A stretch of DNA of 64,000 bases from contig CAXXFU010000002.1 of NCBI GenBank assembly GCA_963675235.2, forward strand, positions 186,001 through 250,000, read 5' to 3'. A model generated the notes under the pieces. That model searched no databases, was not told the origin of the DNA, and saw nothing but the letters and a program-made list of their open reading frames with translations. The DNA is from JAHJQZ01 sp963675235. GTDB taxonomy: Bacteria > Pseudomonadota > Alphaproteobacteria > Rhizobiales > Devosiaceae. Positions 1 to 8,949 of this stretch are shown here, in pieces. The position numbers were made by a program, and so were the translations under genes. Each line of letters opens with the position of its first letter. Position 1 is the first letter of the stretch.

Positions 1-456
1 GAGTACCTGAAGGCGCTCAACACCAATATCAACCAGTACACCAAGTCCGGATCGGCCCCGATCAAGGCGGCAGCCCGAGGCGAAACCACTATCGGCATCG
101 TCTTCATGCATGACGCCGTGGCCCAGGCCGTCTCCGGCTTCCCGGTCGTCGCCGTCGCGCCCTGCGAAGGTACCGGCTACGAAATTGGCTCCATGAGCAT
201 CATCAAGGGTGCCCGCAATCTCGAGAATGCCAAGAAGTTCTACGACTGGGCGCTGACCGCCGAGGCGCAATCGCTGGCCCTGCAGGCCAAGTCGTTCCAA
301 CTGCCGTCGAACAAGAGTGCCGAAGTCTCACCAATGGTGCCCGATCTGTCGACGATCAAGCTGATCGACTATGACTTCGCGCTCTATGGCTCATCCGACG
401 AGCGTGGGCGCCTGCTCAAGAAGTGGGACGACGAGGTGGGTTCGCTGGCCCGTTGA
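1..456 (+). CDS. ABC transporter periplasmic substrate-binding protein, C-terminal part (AfuA/FbpA type)
   Basis: The reading frame is already open at base 1, so only the last 151 codons of the protein are in the window. The residues visible match the C-terminal lobe of the family 1 iron(III)/sugar-phosphate type binding proteins, including the stretch with IKGARNLENAKKFYDW and a terminal domain rich in charged residues. Such a protein captures a ligand in the periplasm and delivers it to the inner-membrane permease. The fused permease and the ATPase follow on the same strand, with the permease starting about 30 bases downstream. The ligand could be ferric iron, a hexose phosphate or another phosphorylated compound; the truncated part holds most of the ligand-binding residues, so I cannot choose. 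Confidence 0.88.
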   Translation, partial: EYLKALNTNINQYTKSGSAPIKAAARGETTIGIVFMHDAVAQAVSGFPVVAVAPCEGTGYEIGSMSIIKGARNLENAKKFYDWALTAEAQSLALQAKSFQLPSNKSAEVSPMVPDLSTIKLIDYDFALYGSSDERGRLLKKWDDEVGSLAR

Positions 457-489
457 TCCTGGTTCCGACCTGATTGCGAAAGAGGGGAA

Positions 490-2703
490 GTGGTGCACAA
501 CGCCAACCGGACCCTTCTGATAACACTAATCCTGGGGTGGGCGGCCGCGGCCGTCCTCCCCTGGTACGGCATTGAGTATGGCTTCTGGAATTTCGAGTGG
601 CTGACGGAAGGCTATCCGTTCGACATCGACTATGCCCCGTTGCTGCTCGAAATCGCCCAGGGCTTCCGCCTCTGGCTCGTTCCGGTCGCGTTGTTCCTGC
701 TGGTGCCGCTGCCGGCGGTCATGATGCGGCGCGAGGATCCGCGCTTCGGCTGGCTGCTGATTTTCGGCGGTTTCGGCGGGCTGGCCTATCTGTTGGCGCA
801 GGGCTTCGCAATCGGCATCAATGGCTGGTCCTGGGGTTTCATGGAACAGCTGTTCGGTTCTTTCGGCGACCGCCAGTTCGGCATGGGCTACGGGGCGCTG
901 ATCATCGGCGCCGCCTTCCTGCTCATCGGTTCCCAGGGGCTTGCCGCGCGCGGCGCCGTCAAGGGCGACAGCTTCATTGTCAGCTCGATCGCGACCGTGG
1001 TTGCCCTGGTTGCCCTGTTCATTTTTTATCCAGTACTTCGGATCCTTTCGAGTGCCGTTGAAACCGAGGATGGCGGATTTTCGCTCATCGCCTTCGGCGA
1101 GCGCTTTGTCGATCGCAAGATCTGGGGGTTGGGGTGCATCGGCAGCAACCTCAGCTGCGGCGTGGCGTGGAACTCGCTTTTTCTCGGCGTGATCGTCGGC
1201 CTTTTGACCACCATTCTCGGGTTGGCCTTCGCGCTGTTCATCACCCGGTCGGGTTCGCGTTTCGCCAATGTCATCAGGGCGCTGTCAGTCCTGCCGATCA
1301 TCACGCCGCCCTTCGTCATCGGCCTGGCCATCATTCTGCTGTTCGGCCTGTCCGGCCAGGTGACGACCTTTGTCGCCGACCTTTTTGGCGTGGCGCCGAC
1401 TCGCTGGATCTACGGACTTCCAGGGGTGGCGCTGGCGCAGGTCATGTCCTTCACACCCATCGCCTTTCTTGTGCTGATCGGCGTGGTCGAGGGGGTCAGC
1501 CCCTCGATGGAAGAGGCGGCGCTGACCATGCGCGCCTCGCCCTGGCAGATGTTCAAGACAGTTACCCTGCCGCTGATGCGGCCGGGTCTGGCCAATGCCT
1601 TCCTGCTCGGTTTCATCGAATCCATGGCCGATTTCGGCAACCCGCTGGTGCTCGGCGGCAATTTCCAGGTGCTGTCGACCGAGATTTTCTTCTCCATTGT
1701 CGGCGCCCAGCACGATCAGAGTCGGGCCGCGGTTCTCGCCATCATACTTTTGACGTTCACCCTGCTTGCTTTCTTCGCGCAGCAACGCTGGCTCGGGCGA
1801 AAATCCTACGTCTCGGTGTCGGGAAAGGGCGATGCCGGCGTTCATCCAAAGATACCGAACGGGCTAGGCATTCCCGTCCGCATCGTCGTGATGACCTGGG
1901 TCGCCTTTACCCTCATCGTCTATGGCATGATCGTTTACGGCAGCTTCGTCGAACTCTGGGGCGTCAACAGCACGCTGACACTGCGTCACTACATCTCCGC
2001 ATTCTCGATCAATTTCAACGAGTTCGGGATCCACTGGTCCGGTTCGGCCTGGGGCTCATTCTGGACAACCATCAGCATTTCGGCCATCGCGGCGCCGCTG
2101 ACGGCGATGCTCGGACTGGTCACCGCCTATCTTCTGGTACGGCAGAAATTCGCCGGTCAGGGCGCCTTCGAGTTCGGCACAATGCTGAGCTTTGCCATTC
2201 CCGGCACCGTCATCGGCATCAGCTACATCCTGGCGTTCAACGTGCCGCCGATCGAGCTGACCGGCACGGGGGTGATCCTGGTCATCAGCTTCATTTTCCG
2301 CAACATGCCGGTCGGGGTGCGGGCCGGCGTTGCCTCTCTGGCCCAGCTCGACAAGAGTCTCGACGAAGCCTCGCTGACGCTTCACGCCAACAACTGGCAG
2401 ACCTTCCGCTATGTTGTCCTGCCACTGCTGCGCCCGGCGATCCTTGCCGCGCTCGTCTACAGTTTCGTGCGCGCCATGACCGCCATCAGCGCCGTCATCT
2501 TCCTGGTGTCGGCGCAATACAACATGGCGACCAGCTACATCATCGGCCGGGTCGAGAACAACGAATACGGCATCGCCATCGCCTATTCGACTGCACTGAT
2601 TTTTGTCATGCTCGCAGCCATCGGCGTCCTGCAGCTTCTTGTCGGAAGACGCAATATCGGCAGGCGCACCCAGTTCAGCGAAGCGCAATTGATCCAGGGG
2701 TAA
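490..2703 (+). CDS. ABC transporter permease, fused two-domain FbpB/AfuB type
   Basis: This 737-residue inner-membrane protein contains two copies of the binding-protein-dependent permease domain in one chain. Two EAA loops, which contact the ATPase, are visible: one around EEAALTMRASPWQMF in the first half and a second around DEASLTLHANNWQTF in the second half. Many hydrophobic segments are present. The N-terminus carries roughly 150 residues with additional predicted membrane segments before the first canonical domain. Translation probably begins at one of two adjacent GTG codons behind the purine-rich AGAGGGGAAG. The gene lies between the binding protein and the ATPase, and the three look co-transcribed. 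The substrate is uncertain, as for the binding protein. Confidence 0.93.
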   Translation: MVHNANRTLLITLILGWAAAAVLPWYGIEYGFWNFEWLTEGYPFDIDYAPLLLEIAQGFRLWLVPVALFLLVPLPAVMMRREDPRFGWLLIFGGFGGLAYLLAQGFAIGINGWSWGFMEQLFGSFGDRQFGMGYGALIIGAAFLLIGSQGLAARGAVKGDSFIVSSIATVVALVALFIFYPVLRILSSAVETEDGGFSLIAFGERFVDRKIWGLGCIGSNLSCGVAWNSLFLGVIVGLLTTILGLAFALFITRSGSRFANVIRALSVLPIITPPFVIGLAIILLFGLSGQVTTFVADLFGVAPTRWIYGLPGVALAQVMSFTPIAFLVLIGVVEGVSPSMEEAALTMRASPWQMFKTVTLPLMRPGLANAFLLGFIESMADFGNPLVLGGNFQVLSTEIFFSIVGAQHDQSRAAVLAIILLTFTLLAFFAQQRWLGRKSYVSVSGKGDAGVHPKIPNGLGIPVRIVVMTWVAFTLIVYGMIVYGSFVELWGVNSTLTLRHYISAFSINFNEFGIHWSGSAWGSFWTTISISAIAAPLTAMLGLVTAYLLVRQKFAGQGAFEFGTMLSFAIPGTVIGISYILAFNVPPIELTGTGVILVISFIFRNMPVGVRAGVASLAQLDKSLDEASLTLHANNWQTFRYVVLPLLRPAILAALVYSFVRAMTAISAVIFLVSAQYNMATSYIIGRVENNEYGIAIAYSTALIFVMLAAIGVLQLLVGRRNIGRRTQFSEAQLIQG

Positions 2704-2709
2704 AATGAG

Positions 2710-3798
2710 ATGATCGCACCGCTTGGCAAGGGAAAGGCCTCTTCCGTGGTCTTCGACGGGGTCACCAAAACCTTCGGGCGAGGTGCCGTCACGGCGGTGG
2801 ACAATGTCAGTTTCACCGTCAATGCCGGGGAGCTCGTGACCTTTCTCGGCCCGTCCGGTTGCGGCAAGACGACAACCCTGAGGATGATTGCCGGGCTGGA
2901 AATGGCCACCTCCGGTCGCATCCTGATCGGTGAGCGCGACGTGACCAAGGTGCCTGCGACCGATCGCGACGTGTCGATGGTCTTCCAGTCCTATGCCCTG
3001 TTCCCGCACATGAATGTCATCGAGAACGTGGCCTATGGGCTACGCATGTCCAGCACCCCCAAGTCTGAACTGAAGGAGCGCGCCGAAGCAGGGCTTGAGC
3101 TGGTCGGACTTTCAGATTACGGCCCACGCCTGCCGAGCGAATTGTCGGGCGGCCAACAACAGCGCGTAGCAGTGGCCCGGGCACTGGTGCTCGAGCCCGA
3201 GGTTCTGCTTTTCGACGAGCCTTTGTCCAATCTCGACGCCAAACTCAGGCGCAAGGTACGAGAGGAAATCCGCGACATTCAGCTCTCACTCGGCCTGACT
3301 GTAGTCTATGTCACGCACGATCAGGAAGAGGCGCTGGCAGTCTCCGACCGGATCGTGGTGATGAAGAATGCATCGATCGCCCAGATCGGCACGCCGCACG
3401 AACTCTACGACCTGCCCACGGACGCCTTTGTCGCCGACTTCATTGGAGAGGCCAATTTGCTGCCTTGCGAGGTGCAATCGGTGTCTGCTGATGGCACGGC
3501 CCAGGTCAAGGCGGGATCGATGTCATTGTCGCTTGAGGGACGCGATCTCGAACCGGGCCCTGCTTTTTTGGCTATTCGTCCACGCCGCATCCGGTTCGAT
3601 GGTGGCGCCAACCCCAGCCTGGCCAGCAAGGTGACAAAAGCGACCTATGTCGGCAGTCACATGGAGTATCACCTCGAAACCGAATTGGGCGAGTTGTTCG
3701 CGATCGCGGACACGGTGGGAGGACGCGTGGCCGAGGGCGAAGAGATCCAGATCGATGTAGCGGAATCGCGCCCGATTCTTGTCAGAAAGCAGGGCTAG
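2710..3798 (+). CDS. ABC transporter ATP-binding protein, FbpC/AfuC/PotA type
   Basis: This 362-residue cytoplasmic ATPase powers the upstream permease. All nucleotide-binding motifs are intact: Walker A GPSGCGKTT, a Q-loop in MVFQSYALFPH, the signature LSGGQQQRVA, Walker B VLLFDEP and the switch histidine in VTHDQEEA. A C-terminal region of about 120 residues has the length and position of a TOBE domain, which is usual in importers of the CUT1/ferric/polyamine group. The start ATG lies 6 bases after the permease stop, which implies translational coupling. The gene ends 24 bases before the convergent phosphatase gene. Confidence 0.93.
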   Translation: MIAPLGKGKASSVVFDGVTKTFGRGAVTAVDNVSFTVNAGELVTFLGPSGCGKTTTLRMIAGLEMATSGRILIGERDVTKVPATDRDVSMVFQSYALFPHMNVIENVAYGLRMSSTPKSELKERAEAGLELVGLSDYGPRLPSELSGGQQQRVAVARALVLEPEVLLFDEPLSNLDAKLRRKVREEIRDIQLSLGLTVVYVTHDQEEALAVSDRIVVMKNASIAQIGTPHELYDLPTDAFVADFIGEANLLPCEVQSVSADGTAQVKAGSMSLSLEGRDLEPGPAFLAIRPRRIRFDGGANPSLASKVTKATYVGSHMEYHLETELGELFAIADTVGGRVAEGEEIQIDVAESRPILVRKQG

Positions 3799-3822
3799 CC
3801 AATTAGGCAGTTGCTGTTTTGG

Positions 3823-4680
3823 TCAGAACTCGGGCTCGAAGGTAGCCGCGGCCAATTCGTTGATCTCGTCGAATACGTCCGGCCCTCCGGCGATCACCTT
3901 CAGCCCTTTTGTCAGTGCCGTTCTTTCGTCGAAAGGCGCAATCAGCCCGCCCGCTTCTTCAATCATCAACAGGCCGGCGAAACAGTCCCAGGCGTTCATA
4001 TGAGGCTCGGCGTAGCCGATCAGGCGGCCGGCGGCGACATAGGCGAGCATGAGGGCACCAGAGGCATTGCGGTAGTACATGCCGCCCCGATCGAACAGGG
4101 CGGATATGAAGCGGGCGCCCTGCTGCAAAGGACTGCGCGCGGCGATGCCGGTTCCCATGCTGCCATCGGCAAGGCTTTTGGCCGTGGAAACATGCAGTGG
4201 CTTGCCGTTCACGAACGCGCCATCGCCGCGTTCGACTTCGAACATTTCATCATGGCAGGGATCGAAAATAACCCCGGCAACCGTCTTGTCGTCATGGACC
4301 AGTGCCAGCACCACGGTCCAGGCAGGGATGCCATTAATGTAATTGGTTGTCCCGTCGATGGGATCGATCACCCAAACATAGCCGGATCGGCCCGGCACGG
4401 GATCGTATTCCTCACCGACGATGCCATCCTCAGGCCAAGCACTTGCGATCGCATCGCGGATCAGCATTTCGACGGCACGATCGGCATTGGAGACGAAATC
4501 CTGCGCGCCCTTGCGCTCGATGCTCAAAGCGCCGAGGTCTCGAAACAGAGCAAGCGCATGCCCTCCGGCCTGGCGCGCCGTTTCAACGGCCCATTTCCTG
4601 CGTTGCCGCGTCGAGCTTGAGGAGGTGTCGGAGTTGTTCATTCTGGGGTCCGGTGATCGCCTGGGAGCTGCCGTCGACAA
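3823..4680 (-). CDS. inositol monophosphatase family protein (SuhB-like)
   Basis: The product (285 residues from this start, 272 if it begins at the internal ATG at 4641) carries the metal-dependent phosphatase signatures of the IMPase/FBPase superfamily. These are the GEE metal ligand motif, the DPIDGTTN motif that binds the catalytic metals, and the C-terminal AWDCFAG motif. Known members dephosphorylate inositol phosphates, histidinol phosphate, 3'-phosphoadenosine 5'-phosphate or sugar phosphates. The gene converges on the ABC importer with only 24 bases between stops. That proximity allows, but does not prove, a role in dephosphorylating an imported phosphorylated ligand. The extra N-terminal residues are serine-rich and not conserved-looking, so the shorter start is plausible. 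Confidence 0.9.
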   Translation of the reverse strand: MSTAAPRRSPDPRMNNSDTSSSSTRQRRKWAVETARQAGGHALALFRDLGALSIERKGAQDFVSNADRAVEMLIRDAIASAWPEDGIVGEEYDPVPGRSGYVWVIDPIDGTTNYINGIPAWTVVLALVHDDKTVAGVIFDPCHDEMFEVERGDGAFVNGKPLHVSTAKSLADGSMGTGIAARSPLQQGARFISALFDRGGMYYRNASGALMLAYVAAGRLIGYAEPHMNAWDCFAGLLMIEEAGGLIAPFDERTALTKGLKVIAGGPDVFDEINELAAATFEPEF

Positions 4681-4835
4681 GGTGACGATACGAGTGCTTT
4701 CCTAGCACAAGGAGAACGGCATGCCCAAGTTCTCAATCCCGAGCCCCCTGTCTGATCAACCGAACCCGATGGCACTTGCCATCAATGCCTGCTCTAGGGT
4801 GTAGAGTTGACGTCAAGGCTGGGGTGACGGCTTAA

Positions 4836-5560
4836 CTATCTGAGCCAGATGACGATAGCGGCTATGAGGGCGAAGCCTCTGAAACTGGCGAAGAGCTTGC
4901 CGTATCGGGTTGCGACGCGTCGGAACTGCTCGAGCTTGGACAAGAAATGCCCGACGAGGATGCGCTCTTTGTAGAGCCGCCAGTTGCAGGGGTGCGGTTG
5001 GCTGCTTTCTGTTCTGAGCGGGATGACAGGATCTGCGCCCAAGTCCCTAAGGGTCTGGTGGAAATGGTCGGCGTCATACGTCCTGTCGGCAGTGACGCTA
5101 TAGGGACGCAACCCTTCGAGCACGTTCTTGGCGTAGTTGGCATCGCCACGATGTCCTGGCGCAAACACGAACCGCACCGGCAGGCTGAGAGCATCGACGG
5201 CAGCGCGGATCTTGGTGCCTAATCAGCTGCGAGACCGGTCAACGGCATGGGCGTCAGCTCCCCCCTTATCCGTCAGGTTCCTGCGGCCTGTGCCTGCGCG
5301 CGGATCGAGGTGGAATCGGCCGAGATCCACTCAAGGTCCGCTTCGGCAGCCGTGCCGCAAAGAGCTTGTCGAGCAAACCCATCTGGATCCAGTGATAGTA
5401 GCGCCGCTGGGCCGTCCGATATTTGCCATATCAGGCAGGCAGATCGCGCCAGCGCCCACCTGAGCGGGCCACCCAGAGCAAGGCGTCGACAAATCGCCGG
5501 TTGTTCGTGCGCGGACCGAGCCGTCCCCTGCGCCCGTCAGCCACGCCGCTCGATCCGAGG
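4836..5560 (-). pseudogene. degenerate IS5-family transposase
   Basis: The minus strand encodes the C-terminal third of an IS5-family (IS427/IS1031-like) DDE transposase: the DRTYDADHF region carrying the second catalytic aspartate, then RLYKERI and QFRRVATRYGK. Farther upstream, in another frame, are the N-terminal hallmarks RRFVDALLWVARSG and WRDLPA, the latter followed directly by a stop codon. The catalytic glutamate expected in the RHLIERFF-type motif appears to be glycine (RILVGHFL). Stop, frameshifts and loss of the glutamate make this a dead insertion sequence. I could not identify convincing terminal inverted repeats, so the element ends are not defined. Confidence 0.8.
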
Positions 5561-5664
5561 CTACTGATCATCATTCAAGCCTTCTCGATCCATGACCATC
5601 TCCAAAAATCGGTCTTGAATCGTTGTTCGCCAAAAAACCGGAACCCCTGATTTGTCACTGCAAC

Positions 5665-6373
5665 CTAGAGGACCTCAGTGCCGCGATCGACTGGCACCGT
5701 CGCGAAGGGGTGTGTCGCGAGGTCGTCGATGTCGTCCTGCCGCCGAGCTCGCAGCCCGAAGAGCGCTGGTTGACCAGGTACGAGGTCGCAGTCCTCCTGT
5801 GAACGGCATGGACACACCGGGAGACGCAGCGTGGCGTTCCAACCGCGAAGCGTCCTTGGCGACATCTTGCGCGCTTCATCATCGCTGCTCCCTATACTGG
5901 CAGCCGTCAGGGCGTCATCACTGGTGCGGCGCTGACGGTTAGAGAAGGGGCCGGATACGTCGACATCAATGAAGGCGTTTTGTCGCCGGTCTTGCGGAGA
6001 AGATGACAGAACGAAGCGCGGCGCTTCGATCTGAATGCCGATGCGCGCCTTGGCACACTTCAGACGGTGGGCCAAGGACAGGGAAGACAACACTATCTCG
6101 AAGTCCTGGTTGGTCGAGTACCAAGGCGAGCGGATCGCTGACGGCAACAAGGGGTTCGCCAGTCTGGTCCGCAACGCCGGACTTGGACCTGAGGTGACGC
6201 CACTCACAATACGTCACACCGCTGCAACGTGGGTGATGCAGGCCTATGCCGACATGTGGGATGCTGCCGGGTTCCTCTGTATGTCCGTTGCAGCCCTAGC
6301 GCGCGTCTATGGGCACCACTATCCGGACCACCATCGCACCGCCGTTGAGACCATCGGGCGTCGTCCCCGGTAG
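5665..6373 (+). pseudogene. degenerate phage-type tyrosine recombinase (integrase)
   Basis: Three frames must be joined to read this as an integrase. From 5665 the sequence gives LEDLSAAIDWHRREG and VVLPPSSQPEERWLTR, which then hits a stop. A second frame continues with HLARFIIAAPYTGSR, the box I arginine region. The last frame, open from 6035, gives VTPLTIRHTAATWVMQ (box II histidine) and ARVYGHHYPDHHR, which holds the expected nucleophile tyrosine. At least two frameshifts and internal stops separate the pieces, so no active recombinase is made. The C-terminus is nearly intact. It lies about 140 bases upstream of a tRNA 3' fragment, the usual target of such enzymes. Confidence 0.82.
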
Positions 6374-6791
6374 AACAAAACGAGGGACGGGGTCCGCACG
6401 GGGTCCGGTAGAGAAGAACCGAACGAGAACCAGGCGAATTGTGATGTGTGGATTTTGGGGATGAAAGCCCCGTTTTCCGGCGTTTCCAGTCCGAACTTCA
6501 CCATTGGAAAGCCGCTCATAACGGTCTGGTTGCAGGTTCGAGTCCTGCCGGGCCCACCAATCCTTTCAAATACCTTGATGCTGAATGCAGCCACCCGTTC
6601 GCGATCAAGGGATGCTCATGGGCAAGGAACGCAGACACGGCAGCTTGAAAACGCGATCCGCGGGCTGCAAGACCGTTTGGGGTTGTGCTATGGTGAAACC
6701 GATGAAATGACGGCGAGATCAGCCTTGATGATCGGGAGCAGGCCGTCGACCTGTCTCGCCGGGCTGGTGCAACGCAGGTGAGGAGGGGTCA
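6374..6791. other. intergenic stretch containing the tRNA fragment
   Basis: Apart from the tRNA-like 3' half I see no credible gene here. Short frames reading GGPGRTRTCN on one strand and VAGSSPAGPT on the other are the familiar spurious translations of tRNA 3' ends. The right end holds the strong Shine-Dalgarno of the next gene. Confidence 0.6.
6511..6559 (+). other. tRNA 3' fragment, anticodon CAT: probable attachment-site remnant
   Basis: The bases form a recognisable tRNA 3' half: an anticodon loop CTCATAA, a complete T arm (GCAGG, loop TTCGAGT, CCTGC), an acceptor strand CGGGCCC, discriminator A and an encoded CCA at 6557-6559. No D arm and no 5' acceptor partner GGGCCCG occur about 75 bases upstream, so the tRNA is not complete. 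The CAT anticodon would fit tRNA-Met or a tRNA-Ile precursor. Because an integrase pseudogene lies just upstream, the likeliest reading is the duplicated att core left by an integrated element. Confidence 0.75.
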
Positions 6792-7487
6792 ATGAGATAT
6801 CGTGAGGCTTTCAAACACAAAAAGCGGGTTTTCCTGCCGGTGGTCCATGTCGATTCGGACAAGCAGGCACTCGAAAACGCCAAGATAGCGTTCGAATCGC
6901 ACGCCGACGGATTGTATCTGGTCAGCCATATCGAGGACGTGTCGCAGTTCATGGATATCTTCGACCGTGTGGCCGAAGCGCACCCGGGCAAATGGATCGG
7001 CCTGAACTTCGGCCCGCGTTTCGGCGCCACCGATTCGCTCGACTGGATCCGGCACAAGCGCGTCGACGGCATCTGGCTCAATCATGCCCAGATCGGAGAT
7101 GCGACCGTCGGGTCGGACATGGCGCGGCTGCTGCTGCAGCGCTCGAGCGTTCCGCATCCCTTCGTGCTTTTCGGCGGCGTCGCCTACAAGCTGCAGCCGC
7201 CGCCCGAACACCTCGACCTGACCGTCGCCAACGCGACGCGCTTCGTCGATGTGATCGTCACCAGCGGCGATGAGGTCGGCGTTCCGCCAAGCTTCGAGAA
7301 GATGCGGATCATTCGTGAAGCGGCCGGCGAGCACCCGGTGGCAATTGCCGGCGGCCTGACGCCGGGCAATATCGAAGAGTATCTGCCCTATGCGGACTGC
7401 TTCATGGTGGCGACCGGCATCTATCGCTCGTTCCACCATTTCGATCCGGCCAAGCTCAGGGAAATCGCCCATCTGCTCAAGGACTAG
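6792..7487 (+). CDS. TIM-barrel protein, BtpA/phosphoribosylanthranilate-isomerase-like
   Basis: This 231-residue soluble protein has the alternating strand/helix pattern of a small TIM barrel. Its C-terminal segment VAIAGGLTPGNIEEYLPYAD followed by FMVATGI resembles the phosphate-binding end of PRAI/BtpA-type barrels. The N-terminus (FLPVVHVDS) also fits a first barrel strand. I do not recognise a specific enzyme and see no tryptophan genes nearby. The start is well supported by GGAGGGG ending 4 bases before the ATG. The gene is alone, bounded by the tRNA remnant upstream and a bidirectional terminator downstream. Confidence 0.7.
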   Translation: MRYREAFKHKKRVFLPVVHVDSDKQALENAKIAFESHADGLYLVSHIEDVSQFMDIFDRVAEAHPGKWIGLNFGPRFGATDSLDWIRHKRVDGIWLNHAQIGDATVGSDMARLLLQRSSVPHPFVLFGGVAYKLQPPPEHLDLTVANATRFVDVIVTSGDEVGVPPSFEKMRIIREAAGEHPVAIAGGLTPGNIEEYLPYADCFMVATGIYRSFHHFDPAKLREIAHLLKD

Positions 7488-7589
7488 CCCGATCCGACCC
7501 TCCGGAGTCCGCGCGCCATCAAAGGCTGGACATGAAAGGGCAAACAGGAGCAGGCGTTTTTGCTGCCCGTCCGCTCATGCCCGGCTACA

Positions 7590-7620
7590 ATAAAAAAGGC
7601 CCCGCCAAGCGGGGCCTTTC
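7590..7620. terminator. bidirectional rho-independent terminator
   Basis: A perfect 8-bp stem GGCCCCGC / GCGGGGCC (7598-7605 and 7609-7616) with loop CAA is flanked by AAAAAA on the left and TTTCGCATTTT on the right. It sits between the convergent TIM-barrel gene and the VPLPA-tailed gene and can serve both. Confidence 0.88.
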
Positions 7621-7641
7621 GCATTTTCTGTGCGCCGTGCT

Positions 7642-8316
7642 TCAGGCTTTGCGCCGACGGCCCGCGGCACCGAGGAAAGCCAGTCCCGAGCCGAGAAGCA
7701 CGATCGAGAGCGGCACCGGAACCGCTGACAACTTCACGGAGTCGATGAAGCCGCCCAGCTTGTTCTGGAGACCACCGGCCGCGAAGGTCAGATTGTAGTC
7801 GCCCGCGCCGACCACGAAGGAATAGACGATCCGGTCCCAGGTGTTGATCGGCGGCCGGGTCCCATTTTCCTCACCGAGCATGTTCAGGCCGATGGCGCCG
7901 GCCGTCGAGTCGAGGAAAACGGAGACGATGTTGTCGTTGGTCGTGCTGGTACGCGGCAGATAGTACCATTCGAGCTCATACTTGCCGCCTGAAAGCGACA
8001 GCGTCCTGGTCATGGACGAGTTGGTCGGGTTGGCCGTCCCGCCTCTGCTCGGATCACTATCGAGCTCGACATACTGATTGCCGTCATGGGCGCTGACGCC
8101 CGACACTGCGCCGGTCGTCTGAACCTCGATACCGGCACCGGCTGTGGCGCTCCATGTATCGAAATTCTGGTAGACCTGCCAACTCTGCGTGTTCACTGGG
8201 TTTTCGAAGCTCTCCGAGAAAATGGTCGAGGCGGAGGCTCCGGAGGACATGCCAATTGTGCAGGCAATCGCCACTGCACTGGCCAACACTGTACTCTTCA
8301 AAATTGGTCTATTCAT
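7642..8316 (-). CDS. secreted protein with VPLPA/PEP-CTERM-like C-terminal sorting tail
   Basis: The 224-residue product begins with a classical signal peptide, with probable cleavage after SGASA near residue 29. The mature part is a beta-rich Ser/Thr/Gly protein of about 170 residues resembling the carbohydrate-binding-like folds common in exosortase substrates. It ends with VPVPLS, a hydrophobic segment IVLLGSGLAFLGAAG and the basic run RRRKA. That three-part tail is the architecture of VPLPA-CTERM/PEP-CTERM sorting signals, in which an exosortase or archaeosortase-like enzyme cleaves at the short motif and the basic end is removed. The VPVPLS motif deviates from VPLPA. No exosortase gene is in the window. 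A GAGGGA Shine-Dalgarno and an AT-rich promoter-like region precede the start. Confidence 0.82.
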   Translation of the reverse strand: MNRPILKSTVLASAVAIACTIGMSSGASASTIFSESFENPVNTQSWQVYQNFDTWSATAGAGIEVQTTGAVSGVSAHDGNQYVELDSDPSRGGTANPTNSSMTRTLSLSGGKYELEWYYLPRTSTTNDNIVSVFLDSTAGAIGLNMLGEENGTRPPINTWDRIVYSFVVGAGDYNLTFAAGGLQNKLGGFIDSVKLSAVPVPLSIVLLGSGLAFLGAAGRRRKA

Positions 8317-8949
8317 GGATTTCCCTCACATTAACAAAATATATACGTATTTATACAGAATTCTGGACTGATTTCAAGCCGTGGGTCGCCCTTGCACTGG
8401 ACGAGAAAAGGTAAAATAAAATCAGTACTGTAGATGGCTTGAGCGGATGTCGGCGCCATGGCGGCAGCTCCGGGTGAGTGCCGCGCGATGCGATGATTCC
8501 GTTATTCGAGGCGACGGCTGGTGCAGCCGCGAATGACCGCTTCGGCTGGTGAGCCTGCGATGATTCGCAACGCCGGCAGTAATCGGGTCGCCAAGGCCAA
8601 AGCGCATCTGCCTGTCGTCAATGTGGTCTGCCTGGCCGACCGCCGCAAAACCGGGGGGCATACCAAGTCATCGCGCGTCATGATCGCGCGTCTCGTAGAT
8701 GCTTCCAAGCGCTTGATAACTCTCAATCGAGATGGTGGTTGCCTGCGACGCTGACCTCGCCTATGAATGCCGCCGCACGGCTGGGAAATGGGTATATTTG
8801 CGGATATGCACTACTCAGTCGCCGCGCTAGAACGATTGCAAATCTGTATGCGCGCGCGCTAAAATGCTTATTTAACAATTTGAATTATGAAGCTAAAATC
8901 TACAGCTATGCGCAAGCTTGATGCCGGGGGACGACGAGGGTGGATATCC
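8317..8949. other. intergenic region between the VPLPA-tailed gene and the secretion locus
   Basis: About 630 bases with no gene I can support. The left edge is AT-rich and probably holds the promoter of the leftward gene. The right edge holds the promoter listed separately. Short frames in the middle lack a ribosome binding site and family resemblance. Confidence 0.55.
8836..8865 (+). promoter_or_regulatory. candidate sigma-70 promoter of the secretion operon
   Basis: TTGCAA (8836-8841) and TAAAAT (8860-8865) are separated by 18 bases, close to vegetative promoter consensus. They lie 85 bases before the small secreted gene. A TTAACAATT sequence follows at 8872-8880 and recurs inverted upstream of the adhesin. 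Confidence 0.45.

Noticed and set aside
6483..6559. A complete tRNA gene
   Set aside because: The D arm and the 5' acceptor strand complementary to CGGGCCC are absent, so only the 3' half is present.
6319..6648. Short frames reading GGPGRTRTCN and VAGSSPAGPT
   Set aside because: These are well-known spurious translations across tRNA 3' ends, here the tRNA fragment at 6511-6559.
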